64,000 nt of DNA from Clostridiales bacterium (GCA_021199255.1 JAJQIK010000018.1:1-64000); one strand, 5' to 3'; positions 31,739-40,656 are shown, numbered from the stretch's first letter. The notes: generated by a model not told the origin, from the letters alone. Translations and numbers: made by a program.

Positions 31739-32169
31739 TATTTCGTAACCCTCTTTAACAGGTACTTGCTGATTCCGATACTAGGTTTGACTGCCACAAT
31801 CTGAAATGTGGCGCTCTTAGGGTTAACCTCATCATCATCTGTGTACTGCGGCTCTTCGCCATACCAAATAAGGCTTGTTTCTGTCAGTGGGTATGCGTCT
31901 TTTTCCGTTATCAGCGTGCTGTCATAATCAGATACGGATAAGCCATACTCCTGTGCTTCCACTTCTCCACTGCTGAATGATATGCTTGCTTGCATTTCAA
32001 CAGGTTTGCCGTAGGCAATCTTTGTTTCACCTGTTTCTAGCGGAATTTCGTTTCCCTCATCGTCAATATAATACTTGATGTTTCCGTCATCGTCCGTTTC
32101 GTATACAGGCGTTTCCTCGCCCTGTAAAGAATAATACATATTCTGTTTTAGATTTCTTGCTGTCCTCAT
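31738..32169 (-). CDS. head closure (stopper) protein
   Basis: 143 residues. MRTARNLKQNMYYSLQGEET, KPVEMQASISFSSGEVEAQE and PLTETSLIWYGEEPQYTDDD: small beta-barrel type found as head-tail stopper in SPP1-like phages. Position supports this; sequence similarity is only recalled. Confidence 0.6.
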   Translation of the reverse strand: MRTARNLKQNMYYSLQGEETPVYETDDDGNIKYYIDDEGNEIPLETGETKIAYGKPVEMQASISFSSGEVEAQEYGLSVSDYDSTLITEKDAYPLTETSLIWYGEEPQYTDDDEVNPKSATFQIVAVKPSIGISKYLLKRVTK

Positions 32170-32172
32170 ACA

Positions 32173-32487
32173 TTATTCGTCCTTTACCAGATTAAGCCTG
32201 TCCTCAATTCCGTCAATCCTATGATGGGCTTGCTTGCAACTTTCCTCGACTTTGATAATCCTGTCATTGTGTGACTTCATATCTTCCCTCATTGATGTGA
32301 TTTCCACCCGCATATCTGTCACATTCCTGCTGATTTCATCAAGCTTCATGTTTATCCTTGTATTATTCTTGACGTTTTCCTCAAAGTCTTTACTGTCTGT
32401 CCGCCTGCTGTTTTTCAACCCAAAATAGACGGAGAAAGCAACTGATATAATACTTATAATGACCGCCAATGTTACCTGTTCTGCCAC
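32173..32487 (-). CDS. XhlA-like membrane and coiled-coil protein
   Basis: 104 residues if GTG 32487 is the start. One membrane helix (VTLAVIISIISVAFSVYFGL), then a long coiled coil (VTDMRVEITSMREDMKSHND RIIKVEESCKQAHHRIDGIE). This is the layout of hemolysin XhlA/phage holin-associated proteins, but it lies among the connector genes. A longer frame to 32553 has no good start site. Membrane association is clear; role is not. Confidence 0.6.
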   Translation of the reverse strand: MAEQVTLAVIISIISVAFSVYFGLKNSRRTDSKDFEENVKNNTRINMKLDEISRNVTDMRVEITSMREDMKSHNDRIIKVEESCKQAHHRIDGIEDRLNLVKDE

Positions 32488-32594
32488 GCCATATACCGCC
32501 TTTCTTAGTTTTTTGCCAACCGCCCTCCACCGCCTAATGTCAGCTCCCTGCAATCATTTTCATATCCTCGCGAAAATGACCACGCACAATCTTC

Positions 32595-32999
32595 TTATCT
32601 CGATAATGGAATAACCCCCGCAAAAAGCTTATCTCTATCTGTGAAGCTTGTCGAAACGCTGTTCTCATTATGTGAATCCGCTCCGTCAATGCCAATTTTG
32701 TTATAGTCGTAAAGTGCTATCGCCCGACAGTTTGAATAGTAGTTATACAAATCTTCTTCAATCTGTTCATCTGTGTAATATGACGGATAATTCCTTACTC
32801 TCTGAACATCTCTTATAGCTGCCTTGACTTTGGTTGTAAGCAATGTGGCACTGAAATTCTTATCAGACAACTCAAGTTCTGCGGTTAAGTCCTCTATGAG
32901 TTCTTCCTGCATAGTCTGCTCTGTTTCTTCATTACCCGAAGTATCTTCTGTTACATCTTCCGTAGTTTCTTCTGCTGTTACGTCTATTTCGTCTGCCAT
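32595..32999 (-). CDS. head-tail connector (gp6-like) protein
   Basis: 134 residues. An acidic, Thr/Glu-rich N-terminal tail (~45 residues) precedes a helical domain: TTKVKAAIRDVQRVRNYPSY YTDEQ, ending DRDKLFAGVIPLSR. This is the phage connector/DNA packaging family that docks under the portal. Follows the capsid genes. Confidence 0.75.
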   Translation of the reverse strand: MADEIDVTAEETTEDVTEDTSGNEETEQTMQEELIEDLTAELELSDKNFSATLLTTKVKAAIRDVQRVRNYPSYYTDEQIEEDLYNYYSNCRAIALYDYNKIGIDGADSHNENSVSTSFTDRDKLFAGVIPLSR

Positions 33000-33016
33000 A
33001 TGCTCACTTCCTCACT

Positions 33017-33274
33017 TTAGAGATTATAATAATCAATCAGCATTTTCTTTAAATCCGAACCGCTGATTTCTTCTGCATTTTCGATTCCTACTTTTACCGC
33101 AAGCACAACAAGGTCTTCCTTACTCATGCGATTGATGTCTGTCTTTGTGTATGACATATTTTCGCTTTCTTTTTCCGTGGTTTTTTTAGCTTCCAGTTCA
33201 GTTACATTCTCATTTGTAACAGTAGGCGGCTTTTTCGCCGCCCTCTGCACCTTATGTCTATGTATCATGCTCAT
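33017..33274 (-). CDS. small SAP-like head protein
   Basis: 85 residues: basic start (MSMIHRHKVQRAAKK), acidic linker, then MSKEDLVVLAVKVGIENAEE and ISGSDLKKMLIDYY, a short two-helix unit resembling Rho-N/SAP modules, often found just after capsid genes. Possibly binds DNA or the capsid surface. Confidence 0.6.
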   Translation of the reverse strand: MSMIHRHKVQRAAKKPPTVTNENVTELEAKKTTEKESENMSYTKTDINRMSKEDLVVLAVKVGIENAEEISGSDLKKMLIDYYNL

Positions 33275-33291
33275 ATATCGGTCACCTCCGA

Positions 33292-34119
33292 TTACGCTGT
33301 GGCAAGCGTCAGTTTAATAAGCTTTGACTTATCGTATACATACGGAGCGAAAATCTTAGAACCGATAATATAGTTAGTCTGGTCTACGATGTCTCTATCG
33401 AACTCGACAAGAGTGTTCCGTTTCATGTAGATTGCCAGTGCGTTCGGCTTAATGATATATGCCTCATTGAGAGATGTAAGTCTGTTAGACAGTACAATCT
33501 GACAACCATATACCATGCCGACAGTACCTTTTACAATAATGTCTGCTCCGATTTCAGTGTTTGGAATCCAACCGCTAGACTTAAGCAGTCTTCCGTAGTA
33601 TACCGGCGGCACAACTAATATTTTCTCACCGTCAATATCTTCGCCAAATTCCTGCAATGCTGTTGCAATGCCTGTTGCCCCGTCATCGTCAATGGCAATC
33701 TCGCTTGTAAGCGTAGACGTCTCACTCATTGCAGTAATCAGTTTATTTTCGAGGCTGGAATTGATTGCTGTTACAATCTGTGTAGCCGCTTCTTCTGCAA
33801 TGTCGTTAGCGTTGCCTGATAAAAGTGCCTCGTCGGTAAATTGAATACCTTTACCAATCTTGCTTACTTTTACCTTTTCCGTTGTCTGCGAGAGTTTCGC
33901 AATCGGAATATCCGCACCCTCTTCTACATCTTCTGCGTCACCCACATAGGAATAGCTCGGTAACGTAATCTCATCTCCGTCCCTGCCGACTAAGGTTGTG
34001 TCAATCTTTGCTAAAGGTGCAAATCTGATGTAGTCAACGAGTTTTGTGTCCACCACGTCTGCCACTACCTGTGGGTCAAATAAATCTTCCAATAAAGTTG
34101 TGTTTGATGTTGCTGCCAT
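33292..34119 (-). CDS. major capsid protein (HK97 fold)
   Basis: 275 residues: TLLEDLFDPQVVADVVDTKL, LVDYIRFAPLAKIDTTLVGR DG and KVKVSKIGKGIQFTDEALLS, then GYYxRLLKSSGWIP-like P-domain and C-terminal KIFAPYVYDKSKLIKLTLAT. Typical of N4-gp56/HK97-type capsid proteins in SPP1-like Clostridia siphophages. Preceded by a DUF4355-type scaffold gene. Confidence 0.88.
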   Translation of the reverse strand: MAATSNTTLLEDLFDPQVVADVVDTKLVDYIRFAPLAKIDTTLVGRDGDEITLPSYSYVGDAEDVEEGADIPIAKLSQTTEKVKVSKIGKGIQFTDEALLSGNANDIAEEAATQIVTAINSSLENKLITAMSETSTLTSEIAIDDDGATGIATALQEFGEDIDGEKILVVPPVYYGRLLKSSGWIPNTEIGADIIVKGTVGMVYGCQIVLSNRLTSLNEAYIIKPNALAIYMKRNTLVEFDRDIVDQTNYIIGSKIFAPYVYDKSKLIKLTLATA

Positions 34120-34145
34120 AATAAATTACCTCCTGATTTTTTTAA

Positions 34146-34739
34146 TTAAAGTTTCATCAAGCGATCATACTCCGCTTTGTTCTCTCTGTATAATTTTGAT
34201 TTTTCTGCAATTCCCATAGATGCAAACTGTTCTTTCGTTATGGCTTCGCTGCCGACACCGGCCTGTACTTCAGGTCTTAACTTCTTCCATTCAAGTTCCT
34301 TTTCCTTAACAACAGAATCTGTATATTGCTTTTGGATAGTCGCTAATGCGTCCATATCGCCATTTACTTCTGCTTCTGCTGCCTTGGTTGCCATGTCCGC
34401 ACTCATGCCCTGTGCAAGATAACGGTCTTTCGCCATTGCCTGCTTTTGAAAGCTTTCAAGGTTTCGCACATACTCATTGTGCTGTTCCTCGGCTTCCCGC
34501 TTTGCTTCATCAGCCTGTTCCTCAGCGGTCTGCTTTGCCCGCAACTGTTTCTTGTACTCTGACGCTTCTCGGCTTGCCTTATCGCTTGCGTTTTTCAACT
34601 TCGCATTTTCGGCTCTCTGCTGTGCCAACTCTGCCATGAGACTTTCAACAGTAGGCGCATTGCCCTGCTCCTGTTCAGTTTCCTGTGCCTGTGTTTCTGT
34701 GATTTCTGTTTCCGTTGCTTTGGTTTCTACGTCTGCCAT
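34146..34739 (-). CDS. capsid scaffold protein (DUF4355-like)
   Basis: 197 residues, almost entirely charged coiled coil (Gln/Glu/Lys/Ala). It contains EYKKQLRAKQTAEEQADEAK, RYLAQGMSADMATKAAEAEV and the ending LYRENKAEYDRLMKL, the DUF4355 pattern. It guides capsid assembly and leaves the head during maturation. Confidence 0.85.
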   Translation of the reverse strand: MADVETKATETEITETQAQETEQEQGNAPTVESLMAELAQQRAENAKLKNASDKASREASEYKKQLRAKQTAEEQADEAKREAEEQHNEYVRNLESFQKQAMAKDRYLAQGMSADMATKAAEAEVNGDMDALATIQKQYTDSVVKEKELEWKKLRPEVQAGVGSEAITKEQFASMGIAEKSKLYRENKAEYDRLMKL

Positions 34740-34861
34740 AACTTTTTACCTCTACTTTCTGCGATTTGTTTTACTTGGCTTCTCTGCCAATGGTTTTTAA
34801 TTTGCGTGATTTGGGGCTTTCTCTAGCCGCTTGCGCTTGTTAAGGCACATCTCCGTGCCAT

Positions 34862-34893
34862 AAAAAAGAGCCTTGCATTTCTGCCTAGCTCTT
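34862..34893 (-). terminator. intrinsic terminator downstream of the minor head gene
   Basis: Minus strand AAGAGC (34893-34888) pairs with GCTCTT (34871-34866), then TTTTTA. A second hairpin (GGCAC/GTGCC, about 34843-34858) follows downstream. Lies between minor head and scaffold genes. Confidence 0.7.
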
Positions 34894-34899
34894 GATTAA

Positions 34900-35544
34900 C
34901 TATGAATATTTAATTGAACATCTGCAATTTACAACTTCTTCGTCCGATGGGTAAAACGATTCATCTTTAGGAAAATTCATTAAGCTGTCCCCCACTTCAA
35001 AAGCATTGCCAATCGGTATAGTTTTTCCCTCTAATACTGCGTGTGTATGTCTTACTCTTCTGTCACGCATTGTCAGCCATGTCTTCTTAGTAAATCCTAT
35101 CGCAATAGCTTCCTCATTCTCATCATGGTTTATAATGGTATTTGCTTCGTTCTCGGATATGTACCTTGCTCTATCATAAGACAGGTTATATTCATTTCCC
35201 ATGTTGCTCTTTGTGGTCTGCGTCAAATCATAACTTATCTGCGTTATATAATTCTTTGTATAATCATCAATGGCACTCTCACCGCCCAAAACGGTCAAAT
35301 AAGCCATTTTAAATTGCTCTTGGATATAATTCCAATCCACCGCCGAATGTTCGCTTAAAACGGCAATTAAGGACAAAATAAAGAGTATCTCGTCTTCAAA
35401 TTTCTCTGCCATTTCTATGCGTCGTTGTTTCTGTTCTTCGGTCAAATTCATTTCCCCGAAATACTGCTCATATGGCAAGCTACGCATTTTCTCTTGTGCT
35501 TCCGCGCTGATAGCTATATTTAATTCATCAAATCCTTGTGCCAT
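34900..35544 (-). CDS. minor head protein (SPP1 gp7-like)
   Basis: 214 residues. The C-terminal motif RDRRVRHTHAVLEGKTIPIG ... EEVVNCRCSIKY is the Mu-F/SPP1 gp7 signature, with the closing NCRC cysteines. A few copies per head sit near the portal and help DNA exit. Shorter than most relatives (about 300 residues), keeping only the core. Confidence 0.85.
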   Translation of the reverse strand: MAQGFDELNIAISAEAQEKMRSLPYEQYFGEMNLTEEQKQRRIEMAEKFEDEILFILSLIAVLSEHSAVDWNYIQEQFKMAYLTVLGGESAIDDYTKNYITQISYDLTQTTKSNMGNEYNLSYDRARYISENEANTIINHDENEEAIAIGFTKKTWLTMRDRRVRHTHAVLEGKTIPIGNAFEVGDSLMNFPKDESFYPSDEEVVNCRCSIKYS

Positions 35545-35550
35545 ATCTCA

Positions 35551-37095
35551 TTACCCCTTTAAAATAGGAGATTGCATGACTTGGTCACTTTCATCTTGCA
35601 TTACCCTGTCAGCATTTGGAGCTTGTTCTTCCATTCCTCCGACAGCTTGATTGCTTGTGTTCGTTTTTTCAAAAATTGACGCTTGATATTTTTCGATAAT
35701 CTCTTTGCTATCTTCCCAAACTTGATTAGGGTCGCTAAACATATTTATTTCTTTAATCGCATGAAGTCCATAAATACCATGAGATAACAATGTTGCCAAA
35801 GCATTGCTCTTTGTCGTCAATTCAAAATTACGTTCCCTCGTAATCTTTGGCTTTACATCAGAATATCTAAGTGTCAACAATTCACTGTCCAACTCAACAT
35901 ATGGCGACTCTCTGATTGCGGCTAATACTACTTTCAGCTCCTCCATTTTGCAAGAGTCTTTTATATTTTCCTGTGCTGATGCCACAAATTCAGCAGAAGT
36001 ATATCCAGTAGCGGAGTTCATCGCTATTCCTGTACTGCCACCGCTGTTATCATTCCTCGTCGGGACAAACGCATTTGCCAAAATAGTTTCTCTGTCATGT
36101 TTAATTTTTTCAAGTATTCCCGAATATTCATATTCAACCGCCAGCGGTTTTACAAACGGTGTCTTTCCGTCTTGCGTTGTCCGTGTAATAATCCACTCAT
36201 TCGTGCTTGGTCTTATATCGTTTCCGCTTTCATCTTTCGGGAAATCTATGTCGTTCCCATGCCAGATCGCCATTGTGTTTTGCTCAACATCATTCATAAA
36301 GTCGGATTCCATAAGGTTTAGGTTATCCATGGCAGATATTTGACGTTCAAAGCAACCCATTCTGTCATAAGACCTTTGCCATTCTATAATCGGTATTCTG
36401 TGTAACGGATTTTCTTCTCCACTTCTGTCCCTCTGATACCAATTTTCTTCATCAACTTTTCCATTGACGATTTTCACAGCGTCAGCGATTTCCCATCTCC
36501 TGTCCTTGCTAAAACAAGTAAAATATTTACTTCCCGTTTCATCAACGCTGTAAGTAACGCCTAATATAATCCTGTGGTCTACTTTACTGCTTGTCCTTAC
36601 GACAAAAGCAAACCTAGGGTCTAACACATCAAGGTTAAAGAAACTATCTCCATCTTCCCACTCCATGTTGATATCAACATATGTATAGCCGATTCCCGTA
36701 ATCTCAACAAAACGGCTCAACGCAGAAGTCTTTGTGTCTATTCCTGCTGCTTCATACTGCTCATTTAAAAGTGATATTGCCTGTGGTTCATCTGCTTTAC
36801 CAGAATCTTTTTCGCCACGCTGGATAAAAGTAATTGGGTCGCTCCAACCATAAGCCATCCACCATGTAGAAATTTCACTTGCCACATTGTCAATATAATG
36901 GCAGTCGATATCACTTCTGTAAGACTTTGGCTCTTTTCTCTGCAACGGCTGATTTCCTGCGTCATATTCAAGAAGATAGTTTATCCTTTGAGCATTAACA
37001 GCGTGTTCTGTAACTGCCTTTTGCAAAATCGGTATAATATTTTCTGACGTGACATTTGTTGCGTCCGTATAAATTACTTTTCTTCCAATCTGCAT
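35551..37095 (-). CDS. portal protein (SPP1 gp6-like)
   Basis: 514 residues: EYDAGNQPLQRKEPKSYRSD IDCHYIDN, EITGIGYTYVDINMEWEDGD, IPIIEWQRSYDRMGCFERQI and SGGSTGIAMNSATGYTSAEF are portal landmarks. The C-terminal ~40 residues are flexible and Gln/Glu-rich. Forms the dodecameric DNA gate at one capsid vertex; follows the terminase genes as usual. Confidence 0.92.
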   Translation of the reverse strand: MQIGRKVIYTDATNVTSENIIPILQKAVTEHAVNAQRINYLLEYDAGNQPLQRKEPKSYRSDIDCHYIDNVASEISTWWMAYGWSDPITFIQRGEKDSGKADEPQAISLLNEQYEAAGIDTKTSALSRFVEITGIGYTYVDINMEWEDGDSFFNLDVLDPRFAFVVRTSSKVDHRIILGVTYSVDETGSKYFTCFSKDRRWEIADAVKIVNGKVDEENWYQRDRSGEENPLHRIPIIEWQRSYDRMGCFERQISAMDNLNLMESDFMNDVEQNTMAIWHGNDIDFPKDESGNDIRPSTNEWIITRTTQDGKTPFVKPLAVEYEYSGILEKIKHDRETILANAFVPTRNDNSGGSTGIAMNSATGYTSAEFVASAQENIKDSCKMEELKVVLAAIRESPYVELDSELLTLRYSDVKPKITRERNFELTTKSNALATLLSHGIYGLHAIKEINMFSDPNQVWEDSKEIIEKYQASIFEKTNTSNQAVGGMEEQAPNADRVMQDESDQVMQSPILKG

Positions 37096-37109
37096 TTTGC
37101 TCTACCTTT

Positions 37110-37319
37110 TTAATAAAATGTCATTCCTGCACTTGTCATTCTAACCGGTATATCTCTGATTTCTCGGTATCCCTTATCGTTTGGCTTAAACCATATCCAT
37201 TTATGACAAAATCCACACACTTTCTTATGGATTGTCCCGTCTCTCTTATCTGCTTTTGCTAAAAATTTCTTACAATTCGGACACATAATTGAAATGTCCT
37301 TATTCTCGTAAAATTCCAT
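37110..37319 (-). CDS. small zinc-ribbon (Com-like) protein
   Basis: 69 residues from ATG 37319 (AAAGGAT upstream): CPNCKKFLAKADKRDGTIHK KVCGFCHKWIWF, two CxxC knuckles 20 residues apart. Resembles Com-type translational regulators and other phage zinc ribbons. Lies between portal and terminase. Confidence 0.7.
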   Translation of the reverse strand: MEFYENKDISIMCPNCKKFLAKADKRDGTIHKKVCGFCHKWIWFKPNDKGYREIRDIPVRMTSAGMTFY

Positions 37320-37340
37320 ATTGTATCCTTTCTTTGCGCC

Positions 37341-37371
37341 AAAAAAGCACTGCCATTTTTCTGGCAATGCT
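37341..37371 (-). terminator. intrinsic terminator after the DUF1492-like gene
   Basis: Minus strand GCATTGCCA (37370-37362) pairs with TGGCAGTGC (37355-37347), one wobble, followed by TTTTTTGG. It separates the terminase block from the zinc-ribbon and portal genes. Confidence 0.82.
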
Positions 37372-37475
37372 TTGATAGAAGAGATCTAAAAAATGAAACG
37401 CAAGAAACAATATTTTCTGTTGCTTCTCTGATTATTACTATATCACGTCAACTTTTTGCCGTCCATAAGACAGAA

Positions 37476-37514
37476 TAGGACAATGTAGGACAAAGTAGGA
37501 CAAGTTTTGTCCTA
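37476..37514. repeat. 10-bp-phased TAGGACAA repeats
   Basis: TAGGACAA at 37476-37483, 37486-37493 and 37496-37503, exactly 10 bp apart, followed by the inverted copy TTGTCCTA at 37507-37514, which overlaps the end of the DUF1492-like gene. Helical phasing suggests a protein-binding array on one DNA face, for example a packaging (pac/cos) or regulatory site. Confidence 0.6.
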
Positions 37515-37934
37515 CAAGTATTCTTTTCCGTATTTTTTCTCAAATTCTATTAACGCTTCCACATGATACCTGGTTGCCTGTCTGTATGAACACGGTATTT
37601 CTTTCGCAATCTGTACTAAATCTTTACGTGCCACGTACTTGTTGAACAAAATATGATAATATGTAACATCTTCTATGCCCTCAATCTGTGACGTGATGTA
37701 TTTCTTTTTTGCTATCAATTCGTCAACAAGTATATCTGTCTCTTTTTCAAGGTCAACTATTTTTGCCACAGTATTTCCTAGCCTGTCCTTATCAGAAGAT
37801 GTCTTAACCCTTTCCCCATCATTAGCGACGGTTACACTACAAGCCATTGTCTTTAATTGATAAATTTCTGACAACTTGTTTTGTATCATTCTATCCAATC
37901 GTTCAATCTGTGATAAGTATGTTTTTGTGTTCAT
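37512..37934 (-). CDS. DUF1492/ArpU-type sigma-like protein
   Basis: 140 residues: a helical N-terminal part, then QIEGIEDVTYYHILFNKYVA RKDLVQIAKEIPCSYRQATR, a sigma-region-4-like HTH (YHILFxxYVxxxxLxxIAxxxxxSYRTxxRxH). These proteins control late transcription or take part in packaging start. It lies directly after the large terminase, where a small terminase would otherwise be expected. Confidence 0.75.
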   Translation of the reverse strand: MNTKTYLSQIERLDRMIQNKLSEIYQLKTMACSVTVANDGERVKTSSDKDRLGNTVAKIVDLEKETDILVDELIAKKKYITSQIEGIEDVTYYHILFNKYVARKDLVQIAKEIPCSYRQATRYHVEALIEFEKKYGKEYL

Positions 37935-37948
37935 TTTTACCTCGTTTC

Positions 37949-39646
37949 TTAAATCGGGCTTTTCATAATTCTTGCTGTTCTTACGCCTGTGTTTTTTATA
38001 AAATCTGCTAACATGGCTAGGCTATCGGCCGCATCATCGTGCTTAGCTTTTCCTGTTACCGTAAATGTATATAGATTTGTCATAAACTTGCTATACATAG
38101 GACTTCGGTAGCCCTCGTCAAGAAAATAAAATTCTCTTATTTCGGGTGCTTTATCCCAAATCCTTTGTTCCTTTGCTTTTTCGCCTTTTCCTCGACCTCT
38201 GCCTGTTGACCATTTCCCGACAAGATTTATTCTTTCGCCGTTCTCTCTCAATAACTTGTCCAATTCGTCTTTATATAACGAACCCGCATTGTTGTTTTCG
38301 ATTTGTATACTTCCGATATTGTTATTTATTACCGCTCTGACAATTTCAGGCTGCGTTTTGTCTTTCTCCTCGTTGCTAAAGACAACATCATGTATATACA
38401 CGCTTCCGTCCTCGTAAATATACGCTATCGGCATGGACAAATAATCCAGCCCACCTAACGCAACGTCAAGCGCAGCGCATATTCTTATTGGTTCTTCGTC
38501 CGGCAACACTCCGTTGTAAAAATTCATATGTTCCGGATTGAATACCGCTCCGTCACGTTCAATCGGTTCTTGCTGATATTGTGCAAACCAACTCGCCATA
38601 TCGTCATTACTTTCAAACTTTGCCCTCTGCTGCCTGAAATAATCCGTCGAAAATCCCACGCCATAGTCATAATTAAAGTTACTCTCATCAGTAACAGGGT
38701 CTAACGCTGGAATTTTCAAAACATCATAGCGCAAATCTTTCATTGTCGGGCTATTTTTTATAAAATCCAACCTGTCAGAAAATATATCGTGCAAACTCCA
38801 AATTGTTCCATTATAAACAACCTTGCATTTCTCTTTTTTTCTTGACATTAGATTGTTGTCAAATATAATTTGCTTACGTTTCAACACGTCGGGGCTTAAT
38901 ACATCCTGTATTCCCTCTAAGATATCATCTATGAGCAACCAACCATTTGCGTCATACTCACCATTCAAACCGCTTTCAAGTCCTTTTCCCGACAACGTAG
39001 CGTACTTTCTTTTTCTGTTTAACCACAATTTGTGTGCTTTTGCGTCTGTCGCTTTTATCTTTACGTTTGGGAAAACCTCTTTATGTAGATATGTTGGGTC
39101 TGTCATGATTTCTATAACACCGTCAACGAATGAGCCGCCCAAGCTTTCCTTGTATGTGCAATACAGATTATTACTTTCGGGATTTCTTGAAGCGTGCCAC
39201 GCCATAGCCATTGTGGCAGCTTGACTTTTGCCCGTTCTTGGAGCTTGATGTATAAAGCATTCGTCAATATCATCATCTTCCATTTGCTGATACATATTAA
39301 CAACCTTGATTAAGGTCTTGCGTCGTGGCAAATAAAACCGCTCTTTTGCTGGACGGTTACGCTCAACGTATATGCAGTAGCTGTCAAGCCTGTTTGGTGC
39401 TTCCCATTTCATGATATCCCAATACATGTCCCAAAATCGTTTGTCTTTCGTGTTCATGTACAGTTTTTCGCACCATGCTTTGGCATATCCGCTGACTTCA
39501 TACGGATATTTATTTTCCTGTGGGCAATCCTCAAGAATGTACGTCGCTTCGGAAAAGTACACTTGGAGTTGTTCAAAGGACGGTACTTTATTGACTTTGC
39601 TATTCAGTTTTGAAATTATCTGCTTGTGCTGGTCAAGTGTTGCCAA
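37949..39646 (-). CDS. terminase large subunit
   Basis: 565 residues. ATPase: HQAPRTGKSQ (Walker A, near residue 134) and WLLIDDIL (Walker B, near residue 239). The C-terminal nuclease begins ICAALDVALGGLDYLSMPIA with its metal-binding Asp, then IQIENNNAG and KHDDAADSLAMLADF with late acidic residues. Drives genome packaging into the head through the portal. Complete. Confidence 0.93.
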   Translation of the reverse strand: MATLDQHKQIISKLNSKVNKVPSFEQLQVYFSEATYILEDCPQENKYPYEVSGYAKAWCEKLYMNTKDKRFWDMYWDIMKWEAPNRLDSYCIYVERNRPAKERFYLPRRKTLIKVVNMYQQMEDDDIDECFIHQAPRTGKSQAATMAMAWHASRNPESNNLYCTYKESLGGSFVDGVIEIMTDPTYLHKEVFPNVKIKATDAKAHKLWLNRKRKYATLSGKGLESGLNGEYDANGWLLIDDILEGIQDVLSPDVLKRKQIIFDNNLMSRKKEKCKVVYNGTIWSLHDIFSDRLDFIKNSPTMKDLRYDVLKIPALDPVTDESNFNYDYGVGFSTDYFRQQRAKFESNDDMASWFAQYQQEPIERDGAVFNPEHMNFYNGVLPDEEPIRICAALDVALGGLDYLSMPIAYIYEDGSVYIHDVVFSNEEKDKTQPEIVRAVINNNIGSIQIENNNAGSLYKDELDKLLRENGERINLVGKWSTGRGRGKGEKAKEQRIWDKAPEIREFYFLDEGYRSPMYSKFMTNLYTFTVTGKAKHDDAADSLAMLADFIKNTGVRTARIMKSPI

Positions 39647-39659
39647 TGGTTACACCTCT

Positions 39660-39833
39660 TTAATGAAATTCCTCAAAGGTATATTTAAGTTTTCCTGTTT
39701 CTTCTCTTTGCACCATTACCAATACGGGGTTTTGATTCGTATACATCTCCACCAACTTCAAGCAGGTTTCCGCTGTCTCTCTATCAACAGTCAGTTGGGC
39801 TTTCATCTCAATCATGATTTCATCTGCTCTCAT
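39660..39833 (-). CDS. 57-residue phage protein
   Basis: MRADEIMIEMKAQLTVDRET continues to NPVLVMVQREETGKLKYTFE EFH. Overlaps the next gene upstream by 4 bases. No family recognised; small helical-plus-strand protein immediately before terminase. Confidence 0.55.
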   Translation of the reverse strand: MRADEIMIEMKAQLTVDRETAETCLKLVEMYTNQNPVLVMVQREETGKLKYTFEEFH

Positions 39834-40054
39834 TCTTCCACCACCTTAAATCCTTGAAAATCTGCTATGCCGATTGAACCGTCATCACAATAATGAGTAA
39901 TCATTCTTTCTATATTCCCTGTGTAGCAATTACTATAGTCTCTATCATTTGTTAGCCAATTCATCGAATTTGCCGCTTCCCTTCTTTCGCCTTCCCATGC
40001 TCCACATGTTATTTCACCGCACAACCGGCATTTGTAAATCGCTTGATAGGTCAT
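39830..40054 (-). CDS. small Cys-containing phage protein
   Basis: 74 residues from ATG 40054 (GGGAGGAA upstream): MTYQAIYKCRLCGEITCGAW, with a CxxC and a third Cys, and a later YCDDGSIGIADFQGF. Possible zinc site. Overlaps both neighbours. Confidence 0.6.
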   Translation of the reverse strand: MTYQAIYKCRLCGEITCGAWEGERREAANSMNWLTNDRDYSNCYTGNIERMITHYCDDGSIGIADFQGFKVVEE

Positions 40055-40389
40055 TTCGATTCCTCCCATTCTTCCCTTATCTCGTTGTAATGTTCCCTAA
40101 AATCCCACTGAGTTATGTCCGGCTTATTCTTTGCTATGTATTCAAGAAAGAATTGTTGCTCATAAGGCAGATTTTTAAACATGGTAGGCGTTATTTGTTC
40201 TAAGAGCTTAGTCGTTTTTTGACGTTCAATGTCTCTTTTTACTATATCTTGGCAACCATTCGTCCCACCGAAAACAAATTGAGTAAATGTGCGCTTGCCA
40301 GCGTTATACTCTTCAAGTGAACTTGTTTCATAGCAATTACCGCAATATTCAGCATATTCACATTCACGCCCATCACAAACCATGCTCAT
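40051..40389 (-). CDS. Cys-rich phage protein
   Basis: 112 residues from ATG 40389 (GGAGG upstream): MSMVCDGRECEYAEYCGNCY, with four Cys in 15 residues suggesting a metal site, followed by a helical region (NLPYEQQFFLEYIAKNKPDI TQWDF). Function unknown. It lies just after the CAATCGAG terminator, so its expression needs read-through or a promoter there. Confidence 0.6.
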   Translation of the reverse strand: MSMVCDGRECEYAEYCGNCYETSSLEEYNAGKRTFTQFVFGGTNGCQDIVKRDIERQKTTKLLEQITPTMFKNLPYEQQFFLEYIAKNKPDITQWDFREHYNEIREEWEESK

Positions 40390-40406
40390 TTTCAAACCTC
40401 CAGAAA

Positions 40407-40480
40407 ATAAAAAAAAGAGGACTGCCAAGGGCATTTCTGCTCTCAGCAATCCTCGATTGGATATTCTGCTATCTCGATTG
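40407..40480 (-). terminator. strong terminator with tandem CAATCGAG
   Basis: Minus strand GAGGATTGC (40454-40446) pairs with GCAGTCCTC (40425-40417), then TTTTTTTT. Immediately upstream are CAATCGAG octamers at 40480-40473 and 40459-40452, 21 bp apart; the second overlaps the terminator stem, so binding there could stop the hairpin forming. Confidence 0.8.
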
Positions 40481-40494
40481 ATAACAGTGGTTAT

Positions 40495-40656
40495 TTACTT
40501 TTTTTCCTTTCTTACTTCGTAAACTGTCAATCCGCCGCCTGTTTTCCTTTTAATTTCACAAGAATTTCCCTTATCTGTGATTTTACGAATTTTCAGGACG
40601 GTTTCAAATTCCTCTTTTGAAATTCCCTGTTGCTCAAGTACCTGTTGTATGCTCAT
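40495..40656 (-). CDS. 53-residue phage protein
   Basis: MSIQQVLEQQGISKEEFETV continues with a basic beta-hairpin part (SCEIKRKTGGGLTVYEVRKE). Stop is followed by the CAATCGAG terminator. Unknown function. Confidence 0.55.
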   Translation of the reverse strand: MSIQQVLEQQGISKEEFETVLKIRKITDKGNSCEIKRKTGGGLTVYEVRKEKK

